Positions 44,924 to 57,094 are shown, counted from the first letter of the stretch. The stretch: 64,000 nucleotides of DNA from Cyclaneusma minus (GCA_037179335.1 JAKZHN010000011.1:1146428-1210427); one strand, 5' to 3'. Made by a program: numbers and translations. The notes: generated by a model not told the origin, from the letters alone.

Positions 44924-46113
44924 GGTTGAATGCTTTTTCGGGACGTTTTTCAAGGACACAATGGGTCGCCGGGTCCTAAATAATTGCTGCGTAGTGGGCA
45001 GCGAGGCTCTCGAGATCATGAGATGGTTTGTATGTTGTCTTTTTTCCCCTTTCAGAGAAGTAACCACGACCCCGCGCGACGGGTGACGTCGCCTCATGGA
45101 GGGGCATATCTACATACGACGTCCGAGTTGGCCGACAATTCTCTTCGGTCTAGATTTGGAGATATTTTTTGATTAGAAGATATTCCTAGGTAATTGCTGA
45201 AAATATCCCTCGTCATCGGGAATACTCTCGATCCCTGGGAATTCCTGCTCGTTGGGACTCTTTCTAAGTATTGGAAGGGGTCCAAGCCACAAGGTGCGTA
45301 CAGAAAAATCCGAATTGTCACCGCGAGATGCTGTTTTCTGATTCCTCCCTCCCCTTTCCTTGAAACACAGACTCACAGTCAAGAACAGTAAGTATTCTCA
45401 AGGTTAGACTAGAGGTCACTGCGAGGCCTTTTTCTCTTTCGTCACGTTGTTTGCCATTTCCAATTCCCAGAAAGCTTCAACCATAAAGCTTCCTTTCTTT
45501 ATCGAGTGTTCCTTGTCAAATTCTTGTAGTTGGTTGGCTTCGAGAGCTTCGGAAAGCTCGCAAGGCTTAAACCGATAGCTTCCACATCAAGCTCTTCAAG
45601 CAAGGTTGCTCCTTTGGCAGACAGCGGGGAGCTGTCCGATCGCTCTTAATCCACAGTTGGTCAAACTCAACAGTTTCCGCTTGAAGAACCATATAAGCCA
45701 ATTGGTCAATACAAGCTAAAGTCATTGCGGCTACTGCAAGACGCTGAGTAGCGATACAGCGATGGTATTATGGTGGCTACGAAGTATGGCATCCATATTC
45801 CATACATGTGACAATGATGTGAGTCTAAGAGTTTCCCCTCTCCTGCTGCCAACTTAAAAGCCTCCCTTCTCAGTGTCTCCCCAGCTGCTTCTTCTTCTCT
45901 CCAGCATCTCCAGCAAGAGAAAAATCCAAGTCAAACATCTGTGAGATTCCAATCCCACCCGTTCCATCCAAAATCCGGCAGTCAGCTAACACTTCTCGGA
46001 TTCTCAGACGAACCACTCAAGTACGGGGAACATCCGAACCCAGCCATTGCTTCAGCGTCATGTCATCCGCCAGCATGGAATTCATCCAGAGTATCAAGGT
46101 ATTACGGTATAAT
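44924..46113. other. Divergent intergenic region between RTG2 and THI4
   Basis: RTG2 promoter side and the THI4 promoter and leader. C/T-rich stretches (45840-45905) precede the riboswitch. No gene supported. Confidence 0.5.
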
Positions 46114-46241
46114 GCATGAACCGGTGTTCGTTCCCAGCTTTTACCATGGCTGTCCAACAGCATCGGTGTATAGAAGCTGGGTTCGTTCTGAAATTATACG
46201 GTTATAACTTGATCTGGATAATACCAGCGAAAGGATCATGC
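46114..46241 (+). promoter_or_regulatory. TPP riboswitch in the THI4 leader
   Basis: Closing stem GCATGA (46114-46119) pairs with TCATGC ending at 46241. The conserved thiamine-pyrophosphate sensor elements are present: a CUGAAA box (variant of CUGAGA) followed by TTATACGG, and the ACTTGATCTGGATAATACCAGCGAAAGGATCATGC-type 3' half (quoted in parts: CTTGATCTGGATAATACC, GCGAAAGGATCATGC). The P3 arm is long, with CCCAGCTT at about 46142-46150 pairing with AAGCTGGG. It sits in a probable leader intron ending CTCATATCTAG (about 46281), as in Neurospora and Aspergillus THI4/NMT1 genes, where TPP binding controls splicing. Confidence 0.9.
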
Positions 46242-46315
46242 GCCCTTCCCCTTGCCTTACACTGCTGACTCTCATATCTAGGTCACGATACCTTGTCCAG
46301 TAACACACGTTCAGA

Positions 46316-47394
46316 ATGGCTCCTCCGGCACCATTGATCAGTCAGAGGACTGTTGAGATGAAAATCGACGACGACGATGACTCTAGCGATGGCCCCTTGT
46401 ACCCAGCAGTGAAGAAGCTCAAGCCCGCTGTCGATCGTTTCGCCTTTCCTCGCTACCTGGTCGACAACTGGAACGCCGGCAAGATGGAGTTCGCCCCCAT
46501 CCGGGAGTCTCAAGTCTCTCGTGCGATGACCAGTCGCTACTTCGAGGATCTCCACACCTATGCCGAGTCCGACATTGTCATCGTCGGCGCCGGCAGCTGT
46601 GGTCTCAGCGCCGCCTATTGGCTCGGCAAGAAACGTCCTGATCTCAAGATTGCCATCATCGAAGCCAACGTGGCTCCTGGTGGCGGAGCTTGGCTTGGTG
46701 GCCAGCTGTTCAGCGCTATGGTGATGCGCTACCCCGCCCAACAATTCTTAGATGAAATCGGCGTTCCGTATGAAGAGAAGGAGGGCGAGGGGGACTTTGT
46801 GGTTGTGAAGCACGCGGTATGCTCTTGCATAGCCTTCCAGTTCTCAATTTTCTCAACGGCAAATACTGACTTGCAAGTAAAAAGGCTCTCTTCACGTCCA
46901 CCCTCCTCTCCAAAGTCCTCTCCTTTCCCAACATCAAACTCTTCAACGCCACCTCCGTCGAAGACCTCATCACCCGCCCCACCCCCTCCGGAATCCGCAT
47001 CGCAGGCGTCGTAACAAACTGGACCCTCGTAACCCAACACCACGACACGCAATCCTGCATGGACCCCAACACCATCAATGCGCCTCTCGTAATCAGCACC
47101 ACCGGGCATGACGGCCCCACCGGCGCCTTCTGCGTCAAACGCTTGGAATCCATGCAAGCGATTGAGAAAATCGGAGGCATGCGCGGGCTTGATATGAATT
47201 CGGCTGAAGATGCGATTGTGAAGGGAACGAGAGAGGTCGTGAGGGGGCTGATTGTGAGTGGTATGGAGTTGAGTGAGGTGGATGGGGCGAATCGGATGGG
47301 GCCGACTTTTGGGGCTATGGTGTTGGGGGGTGTGAGGGCGGCGGAGGTGGCGTTGGGGGTTTTTGAGGAGAGGAAGAGGGAGTGTGAGGGTTGA
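46316..47394 (+). CDS. thi4: Thiamine thiazole synthase
   Basis: Exons 46316-46816 and 46885-47394 (68-nt intron) give 336 residues. The enzyme makes ADP-thiazole from NAD and glycine, giving up its own cysteine sulfur. The NAD-binding Rossmann motif is DIVIVGAGSCGLSAAYWLGK (residues about 87-106), followed by IIEANVAPGGGAWLGGQLFS. The sulfur donor Cys is retained in QSCMDPN (equivalent to yeast Cys205). The end has GLDMNSAEDA and GANRMGPTFGAM. The loop after MDPN is about 15 residues shorter than in yeast. The 5' leader carries a TPP riboswitch, so expression is expected to fall when thiamine is present. Acting in the cytosol or mitochondria is inferred from the family. Confidence 0.96.
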
Positions 47395-48432
47395 GAGAAA
47401 GATGGGAGGAGTGGGCATCGTGCCTATGAATAAGCACTGTGCTCGCACTTATGGAAAGGATGTATGGTACATGATTGGATCAGATTGCTTTTGGAAATTT
47501 GGAATGGAATGGTTTTTGTAACTCTGAAACAACTGACTATCATTAAGCTGATTGAACTGTCTCTATGGGCCTATTCGTCTGAATGACTTACCGTGAATAC
47601 AAGATGGCTAGTCTCCCCTACTTAAGGGTCGAACATCAAGGTCGGCTATGGAACCATACTAATAGTTGTTCTTGCCGTATTATTCCCTGGCAGGCCAGAG
47701 TAGTTATCTTGCATTCACCGGAGGACGATAGCCGAAGAATCGTTGAAATTAAAGACACTTCTCGTTACATCTTCATGTAGTGCCTCACTCAAGACTTGTG
47801 AATATGGCTTTGATCCCAGAGGACCTCGATTTCAGACCTAGCCATGCGAAAACCACAGCAGATCTTACATGCCAGAAATACTCTCTGAGTCAGGATACTC
47901 CAAAAACATTGATCCCATTTGAAAGGACTGGAGTGTCAGTGGCTCCTCTTGGGCTTGGACGAGGAGTGTGGAAACCGAAACCGAAAGTCGACTTGCTTCA
48001 AAGAGACAGCCACTCTTGGCAAAAAACGAAGGATGGAATACACGCACGAAAAACAGAAACTCAAACAGAGAAGGACGCCATTTCATGGTTGACGAGTGTT
48101 TTTGTGTCCAAGTCTTTAAACAGCGGCCAAGCAAGGAAATTGAGAGATTGACAAACTTGCAAGTGACGAAAAGCGTAGCGAGTGAAAGTCAAAGGAACGA
48201 TTCGAGACTCGAGAGCCACAACATTTCTCGTTACTCGGAGTATATGACCAAAAAAGAGAATTAACGTAAAACCAACACTTCTTTCCCATCCGTTGTCGTT
48301 CACACAAACATATCAAAAATTTCAGCTCGCCCTGGAGTTTGCGTTCCACGGTCCAATTATTTGCCAAGATGGAGCCCTGTCTGATCCACACGGCTCACCC
48401 ACAAAAAATCCCCCAAAACAGCAAGAGGTAAT
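47395..48432. other. Intergenic region
   Basis: THI4 3' flank to the tRNA-Glu. Open frames at 47780-48264 are highly charged but show no domain or homology I can recognise; not called. A T-run at about 48409 can terminate the tRNA. Confidence 0.4.
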
Positions 48433-48523
48433 TTCCGGTGCGGGGAATCGAACCCCGAGCTCCTGCGAACTGATCTCTTCATTTGATGAGAGGCAGAAAT
48501 GTTGACCATTACACCACACCGGA
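48433..48523 (-). tRNA. tRNA-Glu(CTC) with 19-nt intron
   Basis: Acceptor TCCGGTG pairs with CACCGGA. Anticodon stem TCTGC / GCAGG encloses loop C-T-CTC-A-C, with a 19-nt intron at the canonical 37/38 position. T-arm CGGGG TTCGATT CCCCG. Mature length 72. Confidence 0.93.
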
Positions 48524-49687
48524 TTATTTGATTGATGGAAATGAGGCTGAGATTTGGGATTCTAAAGGGTTTTTGAAGAGGGGGCGAAAGGAAGGAAGTA
48601 GGGAAACATCAAGGTCGGAAGATTATTTTGATAGGGTCAAGACATGGACGAGTCAAATCATAACGGAGTGCTTGTTGAAGAACAGTTTAACAATTCATTA
48701 TTCAAATTGCGGATGGATTTGAGTGATGGTCGGGCGGGGTGGAAGAGGGGAGGGGGGCGAGAAACGAAAATTGGGAAAACAACATTGAATGCGAGGAGAT
48801 GGAAGAAATCGATAGCGAGAGTGCAGATTCAGATACGTAAGAATTACGCTACAACGGGTGAGAATCTGATGAAGAACAGGCTGAGATGTGGAATTCTGAA
48901 TGGCTCTCAGAGGGGGGTCGCGGAACGAAAATCTGGTAAACATCAACTTCGGACAAGAACTCCATGACGAAACACAGAAAGGTTGCCCCAGGAGACTTGG
49001 AAATGAAATATTGTTGCATCTTTCTTCCAGTCTGACGGTAAGACGTGAATTGGGGGAGCTCGGATAGTTGCAATGTATTGGCCAAGGAGCGGCGAGTATT
49101 GAGCCGGGGGCCGGACTTTATTGGTATTTACTACGCATCCATCTCACTAAGCCTGCATTGCCGTAGCTTCCTAGCAGATCTGAACGAGTGTCTAGAGATT
49201 TTGACTTGAAAAGGCCGTCGAGGAATACCTTCGTCGCTCGGAACGGGGGCTAAGCTTCGATCATGGGATAGTGATGTACCGAGGACAGAAGACTGTAATC
49301 CACCGATGTTTCCCTCATCAGAGATTTCGGACGTAGATGCCACGCTTGAACGGGTTTCTGGAATATTTGGTTCGAATCCAAGGTCCAGTATCCTTGGGAT
49401 TTTTTTCATTGCTCGCAACTGTCAACCCGATTCCACATCAACACAAAACTCCATACGCCACTGAACTGCCCTGCTACCGGAACAGCTCCAACTCGGCCTC
49501 TGTCCATATATACACAGCACTAGCGGATCCTGATCGCTCCCCGTCTGTTCTCGCGGTAGTGTAGTAATGCCTGGAAACCGCAGAAAACGAGGAAGACCTA
49601 GATGGGGCACATGAATTGTCAGCACTTGTATACTCCGTATCTCCCTATATCAATAGAAGTCACTCTGCCCAATGGCAATCAACATCC
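48524..49687. other. Intergenic region
   Basis: tRNA-Glu upstream flank and V-ATPase subunit 3' flank. I see no supported gene; the region is moderately A+G-rich on the plus strand. Confidence 0.4.
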
Positions 49688-50015
49688 TCAATATCCAGCC
49701 CCTTCTCCTTTTTGTATTGCAGGGGCCGCCGGGACAGAAGTTCTCAGGAGCAAAGCACATACAGCGTAAACAACAACAGCTCCAAATACGGTAGCGGCAA
49801 CAGCAGGTCCATTGGCAGGGTCATCGGATCCGCCGACTAGCTCGTGGTGGTTTGCTTTGAATAGGGCGCCGAGGACGGAGAGGATGATGATTGCGAAGAC
49901 TGAGAGCACGATGCTGTCATATCAGATGTATTAGCTTGAAGCTCCTTGAGTCAGCAGCGAAATCTTCTATCTCGTACCAGGACCATGCCTTCATAACAGA
50001 GACGACGGGCTTCAT
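49688..50015 (-). CDS. V-ATPase V0 subunit f (YPR170W-B / RNASEK-like)
   Basis: Exons 50015-49978 and 49913-49688 (64-nt intron GTACGA to GATATGACAG) give 87 residues. The protein starts MKPVVSVMKAWSCIVLSVFA and continues ILSVLGALFKANHHELVGGS, then DDPANGPAVAATVFGAVVVY. This matches yeast YPR170W-B, identified structurally as V0 subunit f and related to animal ribonuclease kappa: conserved PVVS.KAW, NH, DP..GPAVA and two membrane spans. It should be part of the vacuolar proton-pump membrane sector. The first exon is 38 nt, so the gene is easily missed. Confidence 0.8.
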
Positions 50016-50421
50016 TGTTGCGGTGGGGGGCGAACGCCGAGGATGCGAAGACGGCGACGGGAGATGCGCGGATCGGAGGAAGGGGGTTTATGAGCTTCGT
50101 CGAATCGCCTTCGTCTATTCCAGATTCTGCGGCAGCTTCACAAGAGAGAAAGTGTCGACGGCGCAGTGAGAATGAAGCTGGAAATCGACAAGCTTGGCCG
50201 GTTCATGACGATGTCTGAGCTCTGCGGCCGGATTCAATGCTACGGCAGATGCCTCAGGCCAACACAATAATTTACACGCATATGTCGCGTCAAGTCGTGC
50301 AGTCGCGTCTCCCATTTTCAAAGCTACCAAGATCTTCGTCGCGGAGCTCCAGACTCCACCATCTCAAGCAATTGTACCTGTCTGAACCCTCAAACCTTGA
50401 AGCCACGTATCTCCCGTCAAC
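50016..50421. promoter_or_regulatory. Shared promoter region of subunit f and RFC2
   Basis: A 406-bp divergent spacer. No particular element identified. Confidence 0.4.
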
Positions 50422-51899
50422 ATGGCCAGCTTTTTCGATCTCAAGGCCCGCAAGGAAGCCGCTGCTGCGAATGGCGCATCGTCGAAAGCTCCCACCAAAG
50501 ATACCAGAGTCCAGCCTTGGGTTGAGAAATAGTGAGATGATACTATTCCCAGTTGTTCAGATGCAAGCTGACAGGAAATCCTAGTCGTCCAAAGAACCTG
50601 AGCGACGTTACTGCCCAAGACCATACCGTCAATGTCCTCCAGCGAAACCTTCAATCAGCGAATGTACGGCGTATCTCCCTCTTCAGACGTCTTGCTCTCC
50701 GATCGTCTTTCGAAGACTAACACGAACTCAAAGCTCCCCCACATGCTCTTCTACGGTCCTCCAGGAACCGGCAAAACGTGCGTCTCTCCTTTCCACCCTC
50801 CATTCGGAACCCCCTTCTCTTTCTTTCCCTCTTCACCCAGCCTCTTCACCACCTCTTCTAACCCTCTCGATCTCCACTCATCTTCTTAACGACTGGTACT
50901 AACACCACGCCAGCTCCACCATCCTCGCCCTAGCCAAACAACTCTACGGCCCCGAACTAATCAAAACCCGCGTCCTCGAACTCAACGCCTCCGACGAGCG
51001 CGGAATCTCCATCGTCCGCGAAAAAGTAAAAAACTTCGCCCGCATGCAACTTTCCTCCGCCCCCTCCGCCGCCTACACATCCCAATACCCCTGCCCCCCC
51101 TACAAAATCATCATCCTCGATGAAGCCGACAGCATGACGCAAGACGCCCAATCCGCCCTACGTCGAACCATGGAAACCTATTCCAAAATCACTCGCTTCT
51201 GTTTGATTTGCAACTACGTGACTAGGATCATCGATCCGCTGGCATCTAGGTGTTCGAAGTTCAGGTTTAAGAGCTTGGATCAGGGGAATGCGGAGAAGAG
51301 GGTTAGGGATATTGCGGAGTTGGAGGGTGTGCAGCTTGAGGATGGCGCGGTGGAGAAGTTGATCAAGTGCGCTGAGGGGGATTTGAGGAAGGCGATTACG
51401 TTTTTGCAAAGCGCGGCTCGGTTGGTTGGAGCTGTGAAACCGGTGGATAGGGATGGGAAGGTGGATGAGGATGCGATGGATGTTGATGAGGGAGAGAAGG
51501 GTGTGGTGACGGTGAAGAGTGTGGAGGATATTGCGGGGGTGATTCCTGATGATACGATTAGGGGGTTTGTGGGGGCTATGCAGCCGAAGTCCAAGGGGCT
51601 TGTTTATGAGGCGGTTGCGAAGTGTGTGGAGGATATGGTGGCGGATGGATGGAGTGCTACGCAGGTTCTGTCGCAGGTATGTTGATGGGGTGTTTGTGCG
51701 AGTGTGTGTTTGGGGGTATGCTGACTTGAAATAGCTGTATCAGACGATTGTCTACGATGAGTCGATACCTGACAAGCAGAAGAACAAGATTGTCATGTTG
51801 TTCTCGGAGACTGACAAGAGGCTTGTGGATGGTTCGGATGAGCATCTCACGATTCTCGATCTTGCTTTGAGGACGTCTGGCATCATGGCTGGTGCTTGA
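50422..51899 (+). CDS. rfc2: Replication factor C small subunit (yeast Rfc2 / human RFC4 type)
   Basis: Five exons (50422-50531, 50585-50663, 50734-50777, 50914-51676, 51735-51899) join in frame to 386 residues. It is an AAA+ subunit of the clamp loader that opens PCNA. The N-terminus has QPWVEKYRPKNLSDVTAQDH. Walker A is FYGPPGTGKTS (split by intron 3), Walker B is IIILDEADSMT, the arginine-finger SRC motif is DPLASRCSKFRF, and sensor 1 is ICNYVTR. ELNASDERGISIVREKVKNF and the PCPPYK insert are specific for the Rfc2 subunit rather than Rfc3-5. An acidic insert (DEDAMDVDEGE) is unusual. Exon 3 is only 44 nt. Confidence 0.95.
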
Positions 51900-53660
51900 T
51901 TCGAGGTTGCTTAATGGGACTTGGCTTGAGACTTGGGCTCAATGACGGAACGGAAGCATGGGTGGCAGGCGTTCAGAGGCGTCTATCAATCAGGGGTATC
52001 AATTATTGCTGTGAGCAATCGAATTTGTGCCTCATTATGAAACCAACAATTCATCGCTTGAATCGGAATCTAAGTCACCCTAACCAATACCATGTCATCC
52101 GTGTCGGCTGCTTCGCAATATATTCTCGCTACCTAGCTCTCTATAACGATGCTTGGCAGTGACCATCAAAACCTTAGTGGCCAATACAGCGGTGTGACCA
52201 TTGCCTAGACACTCCTGAACAGCGAGATCTAACTTATCCAACTCGGTCCAAACTATGAGACACAGTCCAGCTATGGAAGTTGAATCCCAAGAGTCCAGTG
52301 ATTGAAGTCCCCCCCACCCTTTCTTTTCTAACCGAGTCACACTCTTAAAACTAGTCCAAGATAACTACTCCATTGCTCAAGCATCCCTTGTCAGGGCCTC
52401 CCTCAATACAGATTACAACGAGGGAGAAGAAATTCGAGGGGAGAGTTACAGAGTATTCGCTACCTCAAAGGGTTTTGTCGCACATCGTCGGTGATCCAAA
52501 TTCTCTTAAAATGCCCTTGAAGGCAACCCTGAGAACAACAGATTGATCCGTTGCACATCGTCTTGTTCGTCTGCGCTATCACATGATCTCAAGCCCCGAA
52601 TCTCTTTCACCTTCTCTTTTTATTGCACGTCGACCAAGCAAAAGCGATATTCTAGCTTTGGACCGGAGAGCTTTTAAAATCGCATAGGCCAATAGAGCTG
52701 CGAATTTCACGTAGATTGATGTGTAGCATGCTTGGGTTTGACTGTCAGGTGGCTTGCGTATAAGGATTACTAAGATGTTGGGTGTTTTTAACCGAGGTTT
52801 GAAAATTATACTGGAGCGAGCGCTAAGAGTAAGCGGCAAGAACAAGTCCTGAGCGACAGGATTTGCTGAGTTGGCAGAAAAGCATCCGTATCGCACTGCA
52901 GCACTGTGCCACTGCTTTAGACTCAAAAATAAAACAAAGCATTGCTTACATCTCGGCGAGTTCGCCTGAGATCTGCACACTTCAGGTTCCATCGGATGCC
53001 ACATGGACCAATGGGATGTTTGGTCTATGGTCTACGGTCGTGAAGCCGGCTGGATTCAAGAGCAAGCCCAGGTACGAGCTGACTGAGGACTCCAAGCTAG
53101 GTAATCTTCAACAATGGAAGCGTCCTTGCCATGAAAGAAAGACAAGCTTGTGTGTAAGAAGTAAATACCAAGGACCAAATAATTGGAAAGCTTGTTGACT
53201 CCGACCCCTCAGCTGATGAGATCCTGATCAGGGGCAGTGGGTAGTAGCAGTCCTCAACGGTAATATTGACGCGAACGCGGTATAGATATGTCCTTGTCCT
53301 TGATAACCTATATACCGCAGGACGTCTGTGGCCGAAAAGATCCATCGCGAGTGCACCTCCAATGTCACTTACAACCCGATCAGGTTAACGCAAGTTCTAA
53401 TCCATACTCAAGGTGAACTCGGGATACCTCGACCCTTGAAGTAACTGGTTGTCTTTGCTATCATGGCATGAGTATCGTCTAGGAGGTGGTTGTAATGCTA
53501 GGCAGGAGAGGCCGTAATCCATTTACAGGACAATGAATTTCGCTGTTCCCGAGCCCTGGACTGGCGGATAACAAAGTCATTACCGGGAGTTGCGTACTCT
53601 ATTTCGGGTGCCGCCATATATGTACACGAATACAAAGTTCAGAGGTGGTTACTGGCTTTT
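51900..53660. other. Gene-poor region
   Basis: About 1.8 kb with no supported gene, RNA or element. Open frames on both strands are short and without protein-like features. Confidence 0.45.
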
Positions 53661-54357
53661 CACCCATGCAGGAATTCGCCTCCATCACACCCCAGGACAT
53701 TATTCTTTTCAAAGACAATCAACTCCCAGTCCGACAGGTAGCCCGAGTGATAACCCAGAACGCGCCTACTCCTGAGACGCTTACGGCACTGAGCTGGGAA
53801 TGGTTCAATGGAAATTCGTTTTGTATGTCGGTAAACCCCGCAGGATGCTGCTACAGCACATGGGGGATTTAGCAGATCCAGACGAAAATCCTATAGCGCG
53901 CACGTTGGAGCAAAGCCTTGCAGCAAAAGAGAAGCCGTACTGGCAAGATGAGACCGGATTCGGATTCGAAGACATAAATGGCAAAGAGGAGCCAGCCCAA
54001 GAGACATACACAAGGGGCACGAAACAGTTAGAGAAAGAGGCTACAAAGCCAGGACGCATAAGACCAGAATCCCTGAATGAGTTTGATGATCTCTTTGATT
54101 CAATAATGGCCGGCATCTGCCCAATCGTAGTATCCGTTGCCTGCTTTTCGAAGCCAAGGCATGTCTAGGAGCAAGTCATATGAACACGCAGGGGTCCCGT
54201 ACACTTCAATGCGTTCATCTCTTACAACACCCTCACTGTCAGGGACTCTCACAAGAACTCTGTAGCATCTCTGTATCGACCACGCTTAGGGCATAAACTG
54301 CGGCGCCCAGATCTTCCATTTCGTCAAGCTTATTTGGAGTGATGATCTCATATTTTA
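53661..54357 (+). pseudogene. Fragmented coding-like region upstream of the zinc-knuckle frame
   Basis: One frame reads MQEFASITPQDIILFKDNQL to about 53872, another (53800-54168) reads LADPDENPIARTLEQSLAAK and EFDDLFDSIMAGICP. Both look protein-like but overlap in different phases, and no splice site pair joins them cleanly. Probably a decayed gene; identity unknown. Confidence 0.3.
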
Positions 54358-54804
54358 TCCAGCTTTACCGCACCCTTTTGCTTTAACTACGGTGCTTATA
54401 ATCACCCCCCTTGGGGATGTATACATAAGACCGAAATGTGCTGGAATTGTAAGCGCGTTGGTTACCAGAGAAGAGAGTACCCTGGTGGCGGTTCCCCTGG
54501 TGGCGGTGCGTATGTACCAAACGGCAATAGCTATGGTGGCCGTGGCAAAGGAAATGGCAGGCAGCGTGGAGGAGGTTTTGGGCGCAACACTCCATTCGGC
54601 CAGAACTTTGCAGGTTCTGCAAGCCAAATTCCCAATGCTGGTTCCATGCAGCCGCTGCGCAACCGCATCACGCCCCTGCGGCCGCAGATCGTCCTCGTGA
54701 ACGCAGAGTTGGCAGGGCTCGCGGCGTGTGGCGCCCAAAGCCCACTACTTTCCAGGTTCACCTCGTTCTCGAGGAATTCTACAGGGATGGCGATGAGGAA
54801 ATAG
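54358..54804 (+). pseudogene. Mutated double zinc-knuckle (CCHC) coding region
   Basis: The frame reads CFNYGAYNHPPWGC, then CWNCKRVGYQRREYP, then Gly-rich GGGSPGGGAYVPN and RGKGNGRQRGGG. The spacing fits two CCHC knuckles (C-x2-C-x4-H-x4-C) in which one Cys of the first, and the His and last Cys of the second, are Tyr. Each is one transition away (TGC to TAC, CAC to TAC). This resembles Gag-type or Gis2-type RNA-binding proteins after RIP-like damage. Downstream the frame ends at 54804. Confidence 0.45.
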
Positions 54805-55746
54805 CGGTACCACATAGTTCAGGAGCTCGTCCTGAGAGTATTCGTTCGTCACCTGTCGTCTGGCTGCAACCTCTACCCTCTACAGTCTCACCAACACGCA
54901 CTACTGCAGTAGTCAGTTGGTTTGCGGATCGACCACGGTGGCAGGTTTACACCGCCAGCGAGGTTGATGTTGACATTGAAGCGAAGCTCGGGAATGGGGA
55001 TCATGCGGCGGCTAGGGTCTTCGGTAACCCACTGTCTCAAGGCGCGACGACGAGGTGTGTTGAAAGCAGGGTTAGGACCCTTTTTCTTCTCGATACGGCC
55101 GGGAATATTGAGCGGAAGAACAGACCCGACCTTCGACCTGAAGCCAGAAACTGATGTTCGATGCAAGTGGTTCAGGGAAGCGTCGCGACGACCATGGGGG
55201 GTCACAGAACCCGCATGATGTTCTGGGAGGCAACGCAGCAACTCAGGTACCAGCGCCTACGCGAGTGCTGGTGAGCCAACGAGTTGTATATTAACCCGAG
55301 GCTTAACAACGGTGCGGGTGACTCTTTGTCGCCAGAAGCACTTAGAGCAGCCCATGCGACAGACGAGAACGAAGTCGATGAGGTGTTTGGAGCTCTCTGA
55401 TCCGTCGTCGCCCTCGCTCGACATTAACGTCCATGGGAATAGGGTACTTGTTCGACCTCGTCTGTATCACTCACCAAACGCACGCGGAAAGCAACTGAAA
55501 AGGGCAGGAGCTGGAACGAGTCGTTGCGAAAACGGGGTTAGAGCAACCCATGCGACAGACGAGGAACGGCTGATCAAGAAGCATCGTCCCTATCCGACGT
55601 ATCTCGACCCTTTCCCGCGGCGCGTGAAGAATTTTCCCAAAGAGATTTTCCTCCCACGACGTTCGGACCCGGTACATTTTGCCAAAGAAGACGAAGAAAT
55701 CCAACGCCACCTCGCTACCCTTGCGCTAAAGCGCCCTGTAAATTAA
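54805..55746 (+). pseudogene. Continuation of the decayed locus, with an internal direct repeat
   Basis: Overlapping frames on both strands (55312-55746 plus: ends KRPVN; 54888-55241 minus). A 30-bp direct repeat containing GCGACAGACGAG occurs at 55342-55371 and 55538-55568 and encodes HATDE in both copies, in matching phase, but the first copy's frame stops soon after. No family recognised. Confidence 0.25.
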
Positions 55747-56248
55747 AAGCATTTCCAGACTGTTATAAAGTACAGCCGCCATTCGCCTGTCCGCGCACTT
55801 TGCAACTGCAATAATAGCACCATAACTTCCCGGACTTTGGACCATGAATTTTCAAAAACCTCGGTATTATAAAATAGGGAATATTTAAAGCCAAAAGAGA
55901 AGAAATGAACTGCTTGTGAAATAGCTGGAACGGCATAGCTCGCGTAGAAGGGGAAACTAAATGCAACCACCAATGCAAAACTCCAAAATCCAAAATCTGT
56001 CACCAAACCATCCCCCCAAAAACTCTCAAAACGATCAGGAAGGAGAAGACAACGACAATAAACATACCTCACTATTCCAATGCTATCCCGCCGTCTTGGC
56101 ATCTCTTCTCTCGAACACACCACTCTCACCCACCAGTTCCCGCCACTTCTCAACCAAAATCCAAAAAAAAACTCACCGACACTCCAAAAAATCCCAAAAA
56201 ATCAGCCAGGAGGATATACCGAGTTATCTCAGTATTCCAGGGGTATCG
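55747..56248. other. Intergenic region
   Basis: No gene supported. T-runs on the minus strand near 56170-56205 can serve as terminator for the tRNA-Lys. Confidence 0.4.
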
Positions 56249-56351
56249 AGCCCCCGGCGGGGGTCGAACCCGCAACCTTTTGATGCCTTGTATCTGTGTG
56301 TGAGCACAGGTAGCTAAGAGTCAAACGCTCTACCGATTGAGCTACGGAGGC
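56249..56351 (-). tRNA. tRNA-Lys(CTT) with about 30-nt intron
   Basis: Acceptor GCCTCCG pairs with CGGGGGC (one T-G). Anticodon stem TTTGA / TCAAA with loop C-T-CTT-A-A, interrupted after position 37 by an intron of about 30 nt. T-arm GCGGG TTCGACC CCCGC. Confidence 0.93.
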
Positions 56352-57094
56352 TGTTGTGGATTCGTATTTGATGCTAATTTGTTGCGGAAGCAGGCTAATG
56401 AGTGGTGGGATGCGGTGAGGGAAAGAAACTAGAGAAGTTAGCGCGGGAAAAGATTTTGGAAAAATTTCCGAGGGATTTTCCCGAACCGTGGTTCAAGATG
56501 CCAAGACAATACCACAGCACAGCACATACACCACAGAGCAAGCAACAGCACATCGGGCAAGGTAAACAGAACTACATGTAGAGCTCGCGTACTCAAATGT
56601 CACTAAGACAGTACAAGGCTGCTCATATATCGAAAAGACATGTGCTGGGAGAAACAGGCTGGCTTACCGGTTCTTGGCGAGATAAGTTGAACCACAAGCC
56701 GACAGATCGACAAGATGCCGCTCAACCTTCCGTTCCAAGCTATCCCAATGTTGCTTTGGAAGACGACTTCTCGTTAATACCGCCGTACAGCTGCGCGGTA
56801 ATGAAGTGTGTTGGCGCGCCCACATATTTCTCGGACTTTCTGCATCAATTCGAAGCACACATTTCTTCCATTTCTGATCGTCAGACGCAATGCGGAGAGA
56901 TCCCTCTGCAAACTCATCACCGGCGTAGAGTTATGAAAAGATCAATGAGGCACGCGCAAAGGGATCAGGATGGGGATATGAGGGGATATTCGTTCTGTCA
57001 GACAACAACTACTTCTTGCGATCCTGAGCACTCTCGTGATCCAATTCCAGTTCTTTCGATGAAGTACACATCAGGTAGCTTCTATGCTCAGCCT
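56352..57094. other. Intergenic region
   Basis: Contains an A/C-rich CACAGCACA repeat near 56512-56555 and an open frame (56597-57133, plus) overlapping the HELQ 3' end that has no recognisable domain; not called. Confidence 0.4.

Noticed and set aside
47780..48264. Overlapping charged open frames upstream of tRNA-Glu
   Set aside because: No homology or domain recognised; both strands equally open.
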